Positions 27,189 through 36,032 of a stretch of 64,000 nucleotides of DNA are shown here, piece by piece. Origin of the DNA: Allobosea sp. GTDB taxonomy: Bacteria; Pseudomonadota; Alphaproteobacteria; Rhizobiales; Beijerinckiaceae. Made by a program: the position numbers and the translations under genes. A model generated the notes under the pieces. That model did no database searches and was not told where the DNA came from. It was given only the letters and a program-made list of their open reading frames with translations. The stretch is from assembly GCA_024231975.1 (NCBI GenBank), contig JAAEQB010000078.1:124001-188000 (forward strand), in the 5' to 3' direction. Position 1 is the stretch's first letter. Each line of letters opens with the position of its first letter.

Positions 27189-28268
27189 ATGAATGCGCCG
27201 ATTCGCAATCCTGACGAGGAGAATGCGCTCCCCCGCCGCCGCCAGATGGCGCGGGTCGAGGATGTCGCGCGTCTCGCCGGCGTCTCGACCGCGACGGTCG
27301 ACCGGGTGCTGAACCAGCGCCCGGGCGTCAGGCCGGCGACCGTGCAGCGCGTGCTGAAGGCAGCGGGCGAGCTCGGCTATGTCATGGAGGGCGCGCTGCC
27401 GGCGAGTGCGCTTCGGCCCTTGCGCCTGGGTTTCCTGCTGCCGGCCGGGAACAACCGCTTCCTCGGTTTGCTCGGCCGGCTGATAGCGGAGTCGCAGGAT
27501 CAGCTTGCTTCCTTCAACATGCGCGCAAGGGTCGAGCATATCGAGAGCTTCAAGCCGGAACTGCTCGCCCATGAGCTCCGGCGGATCGGCCGCGAGGTCG
27601 ACGGCGTCGCCTTCATGGCGCTGGAGCATCCGACCGTGCGCGAGGCGGTCGACGCCCTCGCCGAGCGCGGCGTGCCGAGCGTGACGCTGATCTCCGACAT
27701 CGCCAACACCGCCCGCGCCGCCTATGTCGGGCTCGACAACCGCGCGGCCGGACGCACCGCCGGCCAGCTCATCGCCCGCTTCATCGGGCCGCGCCGGGCC
27801 AGGGTCGCCAAAGTGGCCATGATCGCCGGCAGCCTGAGCTATCGCGCCCATGAGGAGCGCGAGATGGGCTTCCTGCATCTGTTCGAGGAGCTCTATCCGG
27901 ACATCGAGGTCGTCGGCCTGCGCGAAGGCCATGACGACGAAGCCAAGAACTACCGCCAGACCAAGACCCTGCTCGGCCAGCATCCTGACCTCGCCGGCAT
28001 CTACAATATCGGCGGCGGGCCGGAGGGCATAGCCCGGGCCCTGAAGGAGGCCGGGCGGCAGGATGTCGTCTTCGTCGGCCATGGCCTGACGCCGGAGACG
28101 CGCGGCCTCCTCGTCGACGGCACCATGGACGCGGTGATCACCCAGCAGCCGCTGGCGACGCTGATGAGCTGCGTTGCGATATTCGCCAATCTGCGCGCCG
28201 GCCGACCAGCGGCCGAGGGCACGGCGCGGCCCGGCATCGAGATCGTGCTGCGCGAAAACCTGCCCTGA
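27189..28268 (+). CDS. LacI-family transcriptional regulator
   Basis: 359 residues. N-terminal LacI helix-turn-helix and hinge: RVEDVARLAGVSTATVDRVLNQ at about residues 22-43, then a periplasmic-binding-protein-like sensor domain (FLLPAGNNRF ... VFVGHGLTPETRGLL). The unusual VDRVLN (VSRVLN is commoner) is typical of the subgroup controlling sugar and sugar-acid genes. Divergent from the TRAP/RuBisCO-like operon, which it most likely represses until the imported acid or an intermediate binds. Confidence 0.88.
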   Translation: MNAPIRNPDEENALPRRRQMARVEDVARLAGVSTATVDRVLNQRPGVRPATVQRVLKAAGELGYVMEGALPASALRPLRLGFLLPAGNNRFLGLLGRLIAESQDQLASFNMRARVEHIESFKPELLAHELRRIGREVDGVAFMALEHPTVREAVDALAERGVPSVTLISDIANTARAAYVGLDNRAAGRTAGQLIARFIGPRRARVAKVAMIAGSLSYRAHEEREMGFLHLFEELYPDIEVVGLREGHDDEAKNYRQTKTLLGQHPDLAGIYNIGGGPEGIARALKEAGRQDVVFVGHGLTPETRGLLVDGTMDAVITQQPLATLMSCVAIFANLRAGRPAAEGTARPGIEIVLRENLP

Positions 28269-28289
28269 GAAGACAGCGGCAGTCGAGTT

Positions 28290-29936
28290 TCAGCCCTGCG
28301 CCACAGTCGCCCGCCGCACGATGCCCGCCAGCTCCGGCGACGGGTCGAGCGTGCCGAAGACATAGCCCCAGTCGGCATCGAGCCGCGAGCGGCAGAAAGT
28401 CTCGAACACCGCCTCGTCGGCATGCTTCTTCAGCTCCGACGCCTGCAGCGCATAGGCCATCAGATTGGCGAGCCGGCGGCCATGGCCGTCATCATTGCGC
28501 GGCCTCAAAGCCTCGTCGCCGAGCCGGTCGAGCCAGCGGTCGAGGGCGCGGTTGGCGCCGCGCGCTGCGCCAACCTCGGCCATGAAGGCCTCCTTGGTGC
28601 GCGGGTCGCGGTTGAAGGCGCGCAGCACATCCATGCACATCATGTTCGAGGTGCCCTCCCAGATCGCGTTGAGCGGCGCCTCGCGATAGAGCCGCGCCAT
28701 CTGGTTCTCCTCGATGAAGCCGTTGCCGCCATGGCATTCCAGGGCTTCGACGACGAAGGCGGCGGCGCGCTTGCAGTTCCAGAATTTCGCCAGCGGGGTG
28801 GTGACGCGGGCGAGATGGCGCTCTTCTTCGCTCGTCTCCATCGCGTCGGTCGCGGCGGCTACCCTGAAGGCCATCAGCGTCGAGGCCTCGGAGTCGATGG
28901 CGAGATCGGCGAGAATGTTGGTCATCATCGGTTGCTCGGCCAGAGATGAGCCGAAGCCCCGGCGCGACTGGGTGTGGTTCAGCGCCAACGTCAGGGCCTG
29001 GCGCATCAGGCCGGCCGAGCCGACGGCGAAGTCGAGCCGGGTCAGATGGGCGTGAGAGAGGATCTCCTTGATGCCGGCGCCCTCCTCGCCGACGAGCCAG
29101 CCGAGGCATTCGCGGAACTCGACTTCGGAGGAGGCGTTCGAGCGGTTGCCGGCCTTGTCCTTCAGGCGCTGGATCTGCAGCCGGTTGCGGCTGCCATCGG
29201 GCAGGAAGCCCGGGCAGAACAGGCAGGAGACCCCGCTTTCGGTCTGCGCCAGGGTAAAGAACCCGTCCGATTGCGGCACCGAGAAGAACCATTTGTGCCC
29301 AGTGATCAGGTAGACCCGGCCCTCCTTCGTATCCTCGAGGAAACGCGCCGTCGTCTGGGTCTGGCGCAGGTCCGAGCCACCCTGCTTCTCGGTCATCGCA
29401 TAGCCGATGCTGGCGCCCGCCTTCTGCGCCACCGGCAGCGGGCGCTTGTCGTAGCGACCCGAGGTGATCTTCTGCCGCCAGAGCGCGAACTCCGGCTGGG
29501 CGAGGCCGGGATAGGCGGCATAGGTCATGCCGGTCGGGCACCCCGTCCCGTGCTCGACCTGGTTCCAGAGATAGGACAGCACGGCGCGGCCGAGATGGCC
29601 GTTCGCCTCGCTCGTCGTCCAAGCGAGCGAGGGCACCTCATGGGCGAAGGCGAGGCCCATCAATTCGTGCCAGGCCGGATGGAACTCGATCCAGTCGATG
29701 CGATTGCCGTAGCGGTCGTGGCTCCGCAGCTCCGGCCCATGGCGGTTGGCGAGGCGGGCGAGTTCCTGGACCTCGGCATCTCCTGCCTGGGCGCCCAATG
29801 CAGCCGCCTTGTCCGCGACCCAGGGCGCGCCGCGGGCGACGACGCCCTGCAGCACCGCGTCGCCGGAGAAAGCGTTCCAGCCGGTGGCGGGCCGGGCCTG
29901 GTTGAGGACCTGATGGGTGGCGTGAGCGTTCGGCAT
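28290..29936 (-). CDS. Acyl-CoA dehydrogenase family protein, AidB-like
   Basis: 548 residues, longer than ordinary acyl-CoA dehydrogenases (about 380) and matching AidB (541). Family marks: AMTEKQGGSDLRQTQT, HKWFFSVPQSD, SNASSEVEFREC, CHGGNGFIEEN and LYREAPLNAIWEGTSN, where the catalytic-region glutamate lies. FAD-dependent. E. coli AidB binds DNA and protects against alkylation, but homologues next to catabolic genes may act on acyl-CoA. Here it follows the hydroxylase/dehydratase-like gene, with a repeat in the gap, so a catabolic role is possible. Confidence 0.85.
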   Translation of the reverse strand: MPNAHATHQVLNQARPATGWNAFSGDAVLQGVVARGAPWVADKAAALGAQAGDAEVQELARLANRHGPELRSHDRYGNRIDWIEFHPAWHELMGLAFAHEVPSLAWTTSEANGHLGRAVLSYLWNQVEHGTGCPTGMTYAAYPGLAQPEFALWRQKITSGRYDKRPLPVAQKAGASIGYAMTEKQGGSDLRQTQTTARFLEDTKEGRVYLITGHKWFFSVPQSDGFFTLAQTESGVSCLFCPGFLPDGSRNRLQIQRLKDKAGNRSNASSEVEFRECLGWLVGEEGAGIKEILSHAHLTRLDFAVGSAGLMRQALTLALNHTQSRRGFGSSLAEQPMMTNILADLAIDSEASTLMAFRVAAATDAMETSEEERHLARVTTPLAKFWNCKRAAAFVVEALECHGGNGFIEENQMARLYREAPLNAIWEGTSNMMCMDVLRAFNRDPRTKEAFMAEVGAARGANRALDRWLDRLGDEALRPRNDDGHGRRLANLMAYALQASELKKHADEAVFETFCRSRLDADWGYVFGTLDPSPELAGIVRRATVAQG

Positions 29937-29984
29937 GCAGTTTCCTATTCGACTGTTCCTGCGCGACGGCAATTAGCCATGCGC

Positions 29985-30097
29985 TTCCCTTCCCCCTTGC
30001 GGGGAAGGGAGAGGGATGGGGGGAGCCTGACTGGGTGCACGGTGAACTCAGTCGTTCGCCCCCCACCCTCAGTCCCTCCCCAAAAGGGGAGGGAAGG
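29985..30097. repeat. Dispersed long palindromic repeat, family A, copy 2 (diverged)
   Basis: 113-base element with ends CTTCCCTTCCCCC... and ...GGGGAGGGAAG as inverted repeats and inner GATGGGGGG / CCCCCCACCC pairing. Same build as the copies at 15415-15546 and 63063-63195 but with a different central sequence (GTGCACGGTGAACTC) and a shorter length. It occupies nearly all of the gap between the acyl-CoA dehydrogenase gene and its upstream neighbour. Confidence 0.65.
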
Positions 30098-30101
30098 CGC
30101 C

Positions 30102-31634
30102 TCATTCCGCAGCCTCCGGTGTCGTCACGCGCTCTGGCACCTCGCAGCCGGTGACGCAGCAGCGCCCGGGCTGCTTGGAGACCCGCGAGCCGTCGGCGAG
30201 CACGCCGCGATCGAGCAGGCTCTCGACCAGCGCGACCTTCTCCATGACGGGGTAGTTGCGCCAGATCTCGCGCTTCATCGCCTCGGGCGAGCCGCCGCCA
30301 TGCAGCGAGATCACCGAATACCAGCCGGCCTCCTTGGAGACGGTGAGGTCCTCGATGAAGCGGGCGACCTCGGCGCGCTGCTCATAGGGGATGTCGGGCC
30401 GCCCCGTGAGCACGGCCGCGAGCGAGGCCGAGGTCTCGGGGTTGTGGTCCTCGTCCGGACCGGGCAGGGCGACGACGAGGCCGCCGGAGACGTAATGGGC
30501 GATGCGGTGCATGTCGTAGATCTTGGTAGCGAGCAGCAGCTTGCCGATATTGGCGAAAACTGCGTCCGGCATCGCCACGCCCGAAGCGTCCTTGCTGCAA
30601 TAGACCGAGGCTGCGACGCCGCAGGCGAAGAAGCTCTCGGTGATGGTGATCAGCTCAACCAGTTGCTCGCGGACATGAGAATGCCTGTCGGCATCGAGCC
30701 CGTTGGCCTCGATCATCAGCGCACCGGCGCCGATCAGCAGGTCGCCGAAGCCGGCCCGGGCAGCGATGCAGCTCTGGCGATGATGGGTGGCATAGCTGGT
30801 GGTGAGATAACCGGCCTCCTCGGTCTCGCCGGCCATGAAAACCCGGTCCCACGGCACGAAGACGTCGTCGAACATCACCGCGCCGGTCGACTGGCCATAT
30901 TTCGCGGAGAATTTCGCGGCGGGATCGCCCGGCCGCCCGGCCGGGCGCGCGACGATGGTGATCCCCTCCGCATCGCAGGGCACGGCGCAGCAGAGGGCGA
31001 AATCCTCGTCTCCCTCGCCGTGGGTGCGGCAGGGCATCACCAGGAATTCGTGGACATAGGGCGCGCCAGTGACGATCGCCTTGGTGCCGCGGATGACGAT
31101 GCCGTCCGGCCGGCGCTCCTTGATGTGGACGTAGGAATCGCGATTGGCCTGCAGGCCCGGCCGTAGCGAGCGGTCGCCCTTGGCGTCGGTCATGGCGACG
31201 CCGCAGGTCAGGTCCTCGTCCTGGATGCGGTGCATATAGGCGAGGAAGCGCTGGGTGTAGTCGGTGCCGTGATTGGCGTCGGCCCGCATTGTCGCCTGCA
31301 GGATGCCGTTGAAGGCGTCGTGAGTCAGATAGCGCTGGGCGCAGCCGGAGATCTTGCAGACCAGCCGCACCGCTTCGAGCTTGGCGAGCAGGTCGCTCGA
31401 CGAGGCGTCGATATGGAGCATGCGGTTGACGGTCTTGCCGGAGGAACCCTGCACCGCGGTCATGATCGGCCGATAAGCCTCGTCATGAGCAAGATCATAG
31501 GTGACGCCGATGCCATTGATGCCCGGCAGCAGGAGCTTCTCGTCAGCGACGCTCTCGACCCGCTGCCCACTGACGAAGACGCGTGGCCGATAGGAGCGCA
31601 GGGATTCGCGATAGCCAGCGGCATCCATCAGCAT
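30102..31634 (-). CDS. HpaB/4-hydroxybutyryl-CoA dehydratase (AbfD)-like flavoprotein without full Fe-S ligand set
   Basis: 510 residues. It follows clostridial AbfD from the first residue on (MLMDAAGYRESL, VTYDLAHD, GKTVNRM, MTDAKGDR, HRQS), as far as I recall that sequence. AbfD holds FAD and a [4Fe-4S] cluster by C99, C103, H292 and C299. Here the equivalents appear to be C98, Y102, H285 and A292, so two cysteines are missing and the radical dehydration is doubtful. The wider family includes 4-hydroxyphenylacetate 3-monooxygenase (HpaB), which needs only flavin; no reductase partner is adjacent. The start has GGGAGGAGG upstream. It is divergent from a TetR gene and may form an operon with the AidB-like gene. 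Substrate unknown. Confidence 0.75.
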   Translation of the reverse strand: MLMDAAGYRESLRSYRPRVFVSGQRVESVADEKLLLPGINGIGVTYDLAHDEAYRPIMTAVQGSSGKTVNRMLHIDASSSDLLAKLEAVRLVCKISGCAQRYLTHDAFNGILQATMRADANHGTDYTQRFLAYMHRIQDEDLTCGVAMTDAKGDRSLRPGLQANRDSYVHIKERRPDGIVIRGTKAIVTGAPYVHEFLVMPCRTHGEGDEDFALCCAVPCDAEGITIVARPAGRPGDPAAKFSAKYGQSTGAVMFDDVFVPWDRVFMAGETEEAGYLTTSYATHHRQSCIAARAGFGDLLIGAGALMIEANGLDADRHSHVREQLVELITITESFFACGVAASVYCSKDASGVAMPDAVFANIGKLLLATKIYDMHRIAHYVSGGLVVALPGPDEDHNPETSASLAAVLTGRPDIPYEQRAEVARFIEDLTVSKEAGWYSVISLHGGGSPEAMKREIWRNYPVMEKVALVESLLDRGVLADGSRVSKQPGRCCVTGCEVPERVTTPEAAE

Positions 31635-31715
31635 GATAGCCTCCTCCCGAAAGGTTGTTGCCGTTAAAATTGAACAGCGTTAGATTTTCGTCAAGAGGAT
31701 TGGAGGCGTTCCAGG

Positions 31716-32348
31716 GTGAGCGAGGGAGCAGTAGGCCGAAAGCGCGGCCGCTATGCCGCGACGGACGCAAAGCGCGAGAGCATCGTCACGGCCGCGCGCG
31801 CCGTGTTCGAGCGCGAGGGGCTGGACGGCGCCTCGCTGCGGGCGATCGCGGCCGAGGCCGGCTACACGCCGGCAGCACTGTATTTCCACTTCGACTCAAA
31901 AGAAGCCCTTTATGCCGAGGTGCTCGGCCGCTCGATCGCCGCGTTGCAGGAGGCGGTCGACGGGGCGGTCGCGGCTGCCGGCACCCCAGCGGACCATTTC
32001 CGCGCTGCCGCCCTCGCCTTCTTCGATTTCTACGCCGCAAATCCGCGGGATCTCGATCTCGGCTTCTACCTGTTCCGCGGCGGCATGCGTCCGCACGGCC
32101 TCGGCCGCGAGCGCGACAAGGCACTGAACGACGCGTTAGAGGCGACGCTGGCGCCGATCCGCAACGCAGCTCAGGCGCTCGGCGCCGACCCGGCACTGGC
32201 CGACTTGATCATGACCGATGCCTTCGCCCATGCTTCCGGCGTGCTGCTGCTGGCGCATACGCAGCGCATCCGCATGTTCGGCACTTCGCCGCGCGCGCTG
32301 ATGGAGCGCCATGTCGAAACCGAGCTCGACCGGCTCCTGCGGAGATGA
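31716..32348 (+). CDS. TetR-family transcriptional regulator
   Basis: 210 residues. N-terminal TetR helix-turn-helix: SIVTAARAVFEREGLDG, then LRAIAAEAGYTPAALYFHF (about residues 24-60). The C-terminal helical ligand domain is of the type with FDFYAANPRDLDLGFYLFRGG. Starts at a GTG with TGGAGG about 12 bases upstream. First gene of a run with an isochorismatase-like and an HCCA isomerase-like gene (ATGA and GTGA overlaps), and divergent, across 81 bases, from the AbfD-like gene; it probably controls both directions. Confidence 0.87.
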   Translation: MSEGAVGRKRGRYAATDAKRESIVTAARAVFEREGLDGASLRAIAAEAGYTPAALYFHFDSKEALYAEVLGRSIAALQEAVDGAVAAAGTPADHFRAAALAFFDFYAANPRDLDLGFYLFRGGMRPHGLGRERDKALNDALEATLAPIRNAAQALGADPALADLIMTDAFAHASGVLLLAHTQRIRMFGTSPRALMERHVETELDRLLRR

Positions 32349-32884
32349 CGCCGATGCCCTTGATAAACGCCAACCGGTCCCGCCTGGTCATCATCGATTT
32401 CCAGGCGCGCCTGATGCCGGCGATCCATGACGGGCCGCGGCTCGTCGCCAATGCCGGCAAGCTGGTCGCGGCCGCAAAGCTGCTGGAGGTGCCGATCGTG
32501 ATGACCGAGCAGAATCCGGCAGGGCTCGGCACAACGGTCCCCGAGCTGGCCGACGCCGCGCCCGCTATTGCCAAGATGAGCTTCGATGCCTGCGCCGCGC
32601 CTGGCTTCATCGACGCCATTGCCGGCGATGACGACCTCATTCTCTGCGGCTGCGAGGCGCATGTCTGCTTCGGCCAGACCTCACTCTCGCTGCTCGAGAA
32701 CAAGCGCCGCATCTTCGTGGTGCAGGACGCGGCTGGCTCGCGCGCACCGGAAAGCAAGGAGGTGGCGTTGCGCCGGCTGGAGCGGAACGGTGCCGAGATC
32801 GTCACCACCGAGATGGTTGTGTTCGAATGGCTGCGCACGGCCGAGCACCCGCAGTTCCGAGCCGCCCTCGAGCTGATCAAGTGA
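32345..32884 (+). CDS. Isochorismatase-family cysteine hydrolase
   Basis: 179 residues with the cysteine hydrolase triad D18 (VIIDFQ), K77 (IAKMSFDA) and C108 (GCEAHVCFGQ). Members hydrolyse isochorismate, nicotinamide, N-carbamoyl compounds or other amides; specificity cannot be read from the sequence. Closest in layout to the small YcaC/hydrolase-like members. Overlaps the TetR stop by four bases, and its stop overlaps the next GTG start. An alternative ATG lies three codons in. Confidence 0.85.
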   Translation: MTPMPLINANRSRLVIIDFQARLMPAIHDGPRLVANAGKLVAAAKLLEVPIVMTEQNPAGLGTTVPELADAAPAIAKMSFDACAAPGFIDAIAGDDDLILCGCEAHVCFGQTSLSLLENKRRIFVVQDAAGSRAPESKEVALRRLERNGAEIVTTEMVVFEWLRTAEHPQFRAALELIK

Positions 32885-33528
32885 GCCGGCCCGTGCCTGC
32901 GCCTGCCTTCTGGTATTTCGACGTCATCTCGCCTTTCGCGCATCTGGCGCTGACGCAGCTCGACGCGATTCGGACTTACCGGCCGGTCGTGCTGAAGCCG
33001 CTCGTTTTCGGCGGGGTGTTGAAGCATTGGGGTCAGCTCGGGCCGGCCGAAATCGCGCCGAAGCGCGTCCATACCTACAGGCTCGCCACCCACACAGCGC
33101 AGGCGATGGGCGTTCCCTTCCGCTTCCCGCCGGCTCACCCCTTCAATCCTTTGGCCATGCTGCGCCTCCTGACTGCGCTCGATGGCAATGAGGCGGCCGT
33201 GGCGGTCGCCTTCCAGCTCATCTGGGGCGAGGGGCGCGATGCCAATGACCCGCAAGTCCTGCAAGAGGTTGCCGATGCCGCCGGCCGCCACAATGCGCTG
33301 GCGCTGATCGGCGAGCAGGAGGTCAAGGATCGCTTGCGCCGGACGACCGAGGACGCGGTTGCCGCCGGCGTCTTCGGCGTGCCAAGCTTGGTGATCGACG
33401 GCGAGGTCTTCTGGGGCGCCGACGCGATGGCGATGGCGCAGGATTATCTCGCCGATCCCGAGACGTTCCGCTCCGGCGAGATGGCCCGTGTCTCGGCCCT
33501 GCCCGAGGGCATTCAGCGGCAGCGCTAA
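32881..33528 (+). CDS. 2-hydroxychromene-2-carboxylate isomerase-like (DsbA-fold, kappa GST type)
   Basis: 215 residues. DsbA-like thioredoxin fold with no CxxC: the N-terminal motif FWYFDVISPFAH has S17 where kappa-class GSTs and NahD-type isomerases hold the glutathione thiol. The helical insert contains HPFNPLAMLRL and the C-terminal part GVFGVPSLVIDGEVFWGAD is diagnostic for the family. NahD acts in naphthalene-type aromatic degradation. Together with the upstream hydrolase it hints at aromatic compound breakdown. GTG start coupled to the previous stop. Confidence 0.85.
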   Translation: MSRPVPAPAFWYFDVISPFAHLALTQLDAIRTYRPVVLKPLVFGGVLKHWGQLGPAEIAPKRVHTYRLATHTAQAMGVPFRFPPAHPFNPLAMLRLLTALDGNEAAVAVAFQLIWGEGRDANDPQVLQEVADAAGRHNALALIGEQEVKDRLRRTTEDAVAAGVFGVPSLVIDGEVFWGADAMAMAQDYLADPETFRSGEMARVSALPEGIQRQR

Positions 33529-33638
33529 ACGGGGGGCAAGGGAACCGCCCGGCTACAGCCACAGTTTCACGATGTTGTCGGTTTACGCCTGTCTCGGACG
33601 GGCGGATCATCCACCGCCGATGACGAAAGGAGACGCCG

Positions 33639-34646
33639 ATGCTGCGCCGTTCGTTCCTGAAATTCGGTGCCGCCGGCCTCGCCGCGCCGAACCTGATCCT
33701 GCGCAGCGCGCAAGCGACCGGTCAGACCCAGCCCGGCAGCCCGTTCATCGTCACCTATTTCGAGGTGCCGGAGATCAAGGGTTCGCGCGATGTCACCGAT
33801 GCCGGCGACGGCACGATCTGGGTCTGCGGCCAGCGCAACGGCGTGCTCGGGCGCTTCGATCCGCGCACCAGCCAGACCAAGGTGATCCCGCTCGGTGACG
33901 GCGCCGCCCCGCATGGCGTGGTGCGCGGGCCGGACGGCGCCGCCTGGGTCACCGAAGGCGGGCAGAACGCCATCGCCCGCATTGACGACAAGACGCATAA
34001 GATCGATCTGTTCAAGCTGCCGGAGGGGCGCGAGCGCGCCAATCTCAACACGCCGGTGTTCGACAAGGCCGGCATGCTCTGGTTCACCGGCCAGAACGGC
34101 ATCGTCGGCCGGCTCGATCCTAAATCGGGCAAGATGGAGATCTTCGACGCGCCACGCGGCGCCGGCCCCTATGGCATGACGCGCACGCCGTCAGGTGAGA
34201 TCTGGTTCGCCTCGCTCGCCGGCAACTACATCGCCCGGGTCAACACGCAGAGCGGTAGCTTCAGCGTGGTCGACCCGCCGACCGAAGGCCAGGGCGCGCG
34301 CCGGGTCTGGTCGGATTCGAAGAACCGGATTTGGGTCAGCGAATGGAATTCTGGCCAAGTCTCCGCCTACGACACCGAAAGCGGCAGCTGGAAGGGCTGG
34401 AAGCTGCCCGGCCACAAGCCGCGGACCTATTCGGTCTATGTCGACGATGCCGACAAGGTCTGGCTCACCGATTTCGCCCTCAACAGCATCGTCCGCTTCG
34501 ATCCGCTCACGGAGGAGTTCAACAGCTTCCCGAGCGACAAGCCCGGCGCGAATGTCCGCCAGATGGACGGGCGCACCGGCGAGGCCTGGGGCGGCGAGAG
34601 CGGCACCAACCGGCTGGTGCGCATCCAGACGGTGAAGCCGGCGTGA
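33639..34646 (+). CDS. Virginiamycin B lyase-like beta-propeller protein, exported
   Basis: 335 residues. Tat-like signal MLRRSFLKFGAAGL at the N-terminus, then at least six repeated blades with the pattern G-x-x-W-(V/F) (GTIWVCGQRNGVLGRFD, GEIWFASLAGNYIARV, KVWLTDFALNSIVRFD, GEAWGGESGTNRLVRI). This is the Vgb/SMP-30-like propeller. Many bacterial members have nothing to do with streptogramin resistance. Its stop overlaps the start of a cytochrome c gene (GTGA), so a periplasmic redox or dehydrogenase-like role is more likely than antibiotic inactivation. AAAGGAGA precedes the ATG. Confidence 0.75.
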   Translation: MLRRSFLKFGAAGLAAPNLILRSAQATGQTQPGSPFIVTYFEVPEIKGSRDVTDAGDGTIWVCGQRNGVLGRFDPRTSQTKVIPLGDGAAPHGVVRGPDGAAWVTEGGQNAIARIDDKTHKIDLFKLPEGRERANLNTPVFDKAGMLWFTGQNGIVGRLDPKSGKMEIFDAPRGAGPYGMTRTPSGEIWFASLAGNYIARVNTQSGSFSVVDPPTEGQGARRVWSDSKNRIWVSEWNSGQVSAYDTESGSWKGWKLPGHKPRTYSVYVDDADKVWLTDFALNSIVRFDPLTEEFNSFPSDKPGANVRQMDGRTGEAWGGESGTNRLVRIQTVKPA

Positions 34647-35014
34647 GGGCGGCCCTCGCGCCGCTGATCACCTTTGCATTGGCCTTAAGCGGAGCGGCCC
34701 GAGCGCAGGAGCCGGCAGGCGCAGCCATCTTCAAGGCCTGCCAGTCCTGCCACAGCCTCGACCCCGCCAAAGCCGGCATGGCCGGGCCGCACCTTTCCGG
34801 GCTGAACGGACGCGTGCTCGGCTCGGCCGAGGGCTTCGACTATTCGCCGGCGTTCAAGGACGCCAGAGCGCAAGGCATCAAATGGGATCGCGAGTGGCTG
34901 CTCGGCTATCTCGCCGATCCCGATGCGATCGTGCCCGGCGGCTGGATGAGCCCGCCCGCCGGCCTCAGCGCGGCGGACCGGGCCGCGATGGCGGACTATC
35001 TGCTCAAGCAGTAG
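34643..35014 (+). CDS. Small class I cytochrome c
   Basis: 123 residues. Signal peptide ending near AARA|QE (about residue 22), heme motif C33-Q-S-C36-H37, conserved GPHLSGLNGR block and axial Met102 in GGWMSPP, as in cytochrome c2-like electron carriers. Coupled to the propeller gene by a four-base overlap. Probably takes electrons from a periplasmic enzyme. It is convergent with livM, the stops being ten bases apart. Confidence 0.88.
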   Translation: MRAALAPLITFALALSGAARAQEPAGAAIFKACQSCHSLDPAKAGMAGPHLSGLNGRVLGSAEGFDYSPAFKDARAQGIKWDREWLLGYLADPDAIVPGGWMSPPAGLSAADRAAMADYLLKQ

Positions 35015-35023
35015 CGTCCGCCC

Positions 35024-36013
35024 TCACAGCGGCTTCTTGATCCATTTTGCGATGACGCCGACGATGCCTTCGCGGAAGAGCAGCACGCAGGCGACGAAGA
35101 TCACGCCCTGGACGACGAGCACCCAGGAGCCGAGACCGGCGAGGTAATTCTGCATGGCGACGATGACCGCGGCGCCGACGATCGGGCCAAAGACGGTGCC
35201 GAGACCGCCGACCAGAGTCATCAGCACCACTTCGCCCGACATCGTCCAGTAGACGTCGGTGAGCGAGGCCAGCTGGAAGACGATCGCCTTGGTCGCACCG
35301 GCAAGACCCGCCAACCCGGCCGAGAGCACGAAGACGGCGAGCTTGTACTGGCTGGCGCGGTAGCCGAGCGAGATGGCGCGCGGCTCGTTGTCGCGGATCG
35401 CCTTGCAGACCTGCCCGAAAGGCGAGTGGATGATCCGGTAGATCAGCAGCAGCCCACCCATGAAGATCGCGGCGACCAGCCAATAGAGCGCGCGGTCGTC
35501 GGCGAGGCTGATCAGGCCGAGCAGCTTGCCGCGCGGCACCGCCTGGATGCCGTCCTCGCCGCCGGTGAAGCGCGGCGTCTGCAGCGAGAAGAAGAAGGCC
35601 ATCTGCGCCAGCGCCAAGGTGATCATGGCGAAGTAGATGCCCTGGCGGCGGATGGCGAGCGCGCCGAAGACGAGGCCGAGCAAGGCGGCGACGCCTGTGC
35701 CGAGCAGGATCGCCAGCTCCGGCGTCAGGCCCCAGTTCTTGGCGGTATAGGCGCTGACATAGCTCGCCATGCCGAAATAGGCGGCGTGGCCGAAGGAAAG
35801 CAGCCCGCCGTAACCAAGGAGAAGATTGAAGGCGAGCGCGAACAGCGCGAAGCACAGCACCTTCATCACGAAGACGGGATAGGCGACGAAGGGCGCGACC
35901 ACGAGGAGGACGGCAATCGCGATGAAGAGATTGCGATGCAGGCGCGCGGCGCTGCCGTCAGTCTCGGCCACGGCGGCGGCGGTCGAGGTATCGCTGGAGG
36001 CAAGGTCGGTCAT
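35024..36013 (-). CDS. livM: Branched-chain amino acid type ABC permease LivM
   Basis: 329 residues with eight or more hydrophobic segments. LivM hallmarks: NLLLGYGGLLSFGHAAYFGMASY, and RDNEPRAISLGYRASQYKLAVFVLSAGLAGLAG, which docks to the ATPases. Last gene of livG-livF-SBP-livH-livM. The true substrate may be an aromatic or other acid rather than leucine, since Liv-type systems are diverse and this one lies beside catabolic genes. Confidence 0.92.
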   Translation of the reverse strand: MTDLASSDTSTAAAVAETDGSAARLHRNLFIAIAVLLVVAPFVAYPVFVMKVLCFALFALAFNLLLGYGGLLSFGHAAYFGMASYVSAYTAKNWGLTPELAILLGTGVAALLGLVFGALAIRRQGIYFAMITLALAQMAFFFSLQTPRFTGGEDGIQAVPRGKLLGLISLADDRALYWLVAAIFMGGLLLIYRIIHSPFGQVCKAIRDNEPRAISLGYRASQYKLAVFVLSAGLAGLAGATKAIVFQLASLTDVYWTMSGEVVLMTLVGGLGTVFGPIVGAAVIVAMQNYLAGLGSWVLVVQGVIFVACVLLFREGIVGVIAKWIKKPL

Positions 36014-36032
36014 GTCTTTGGTCCTTGCGTCG

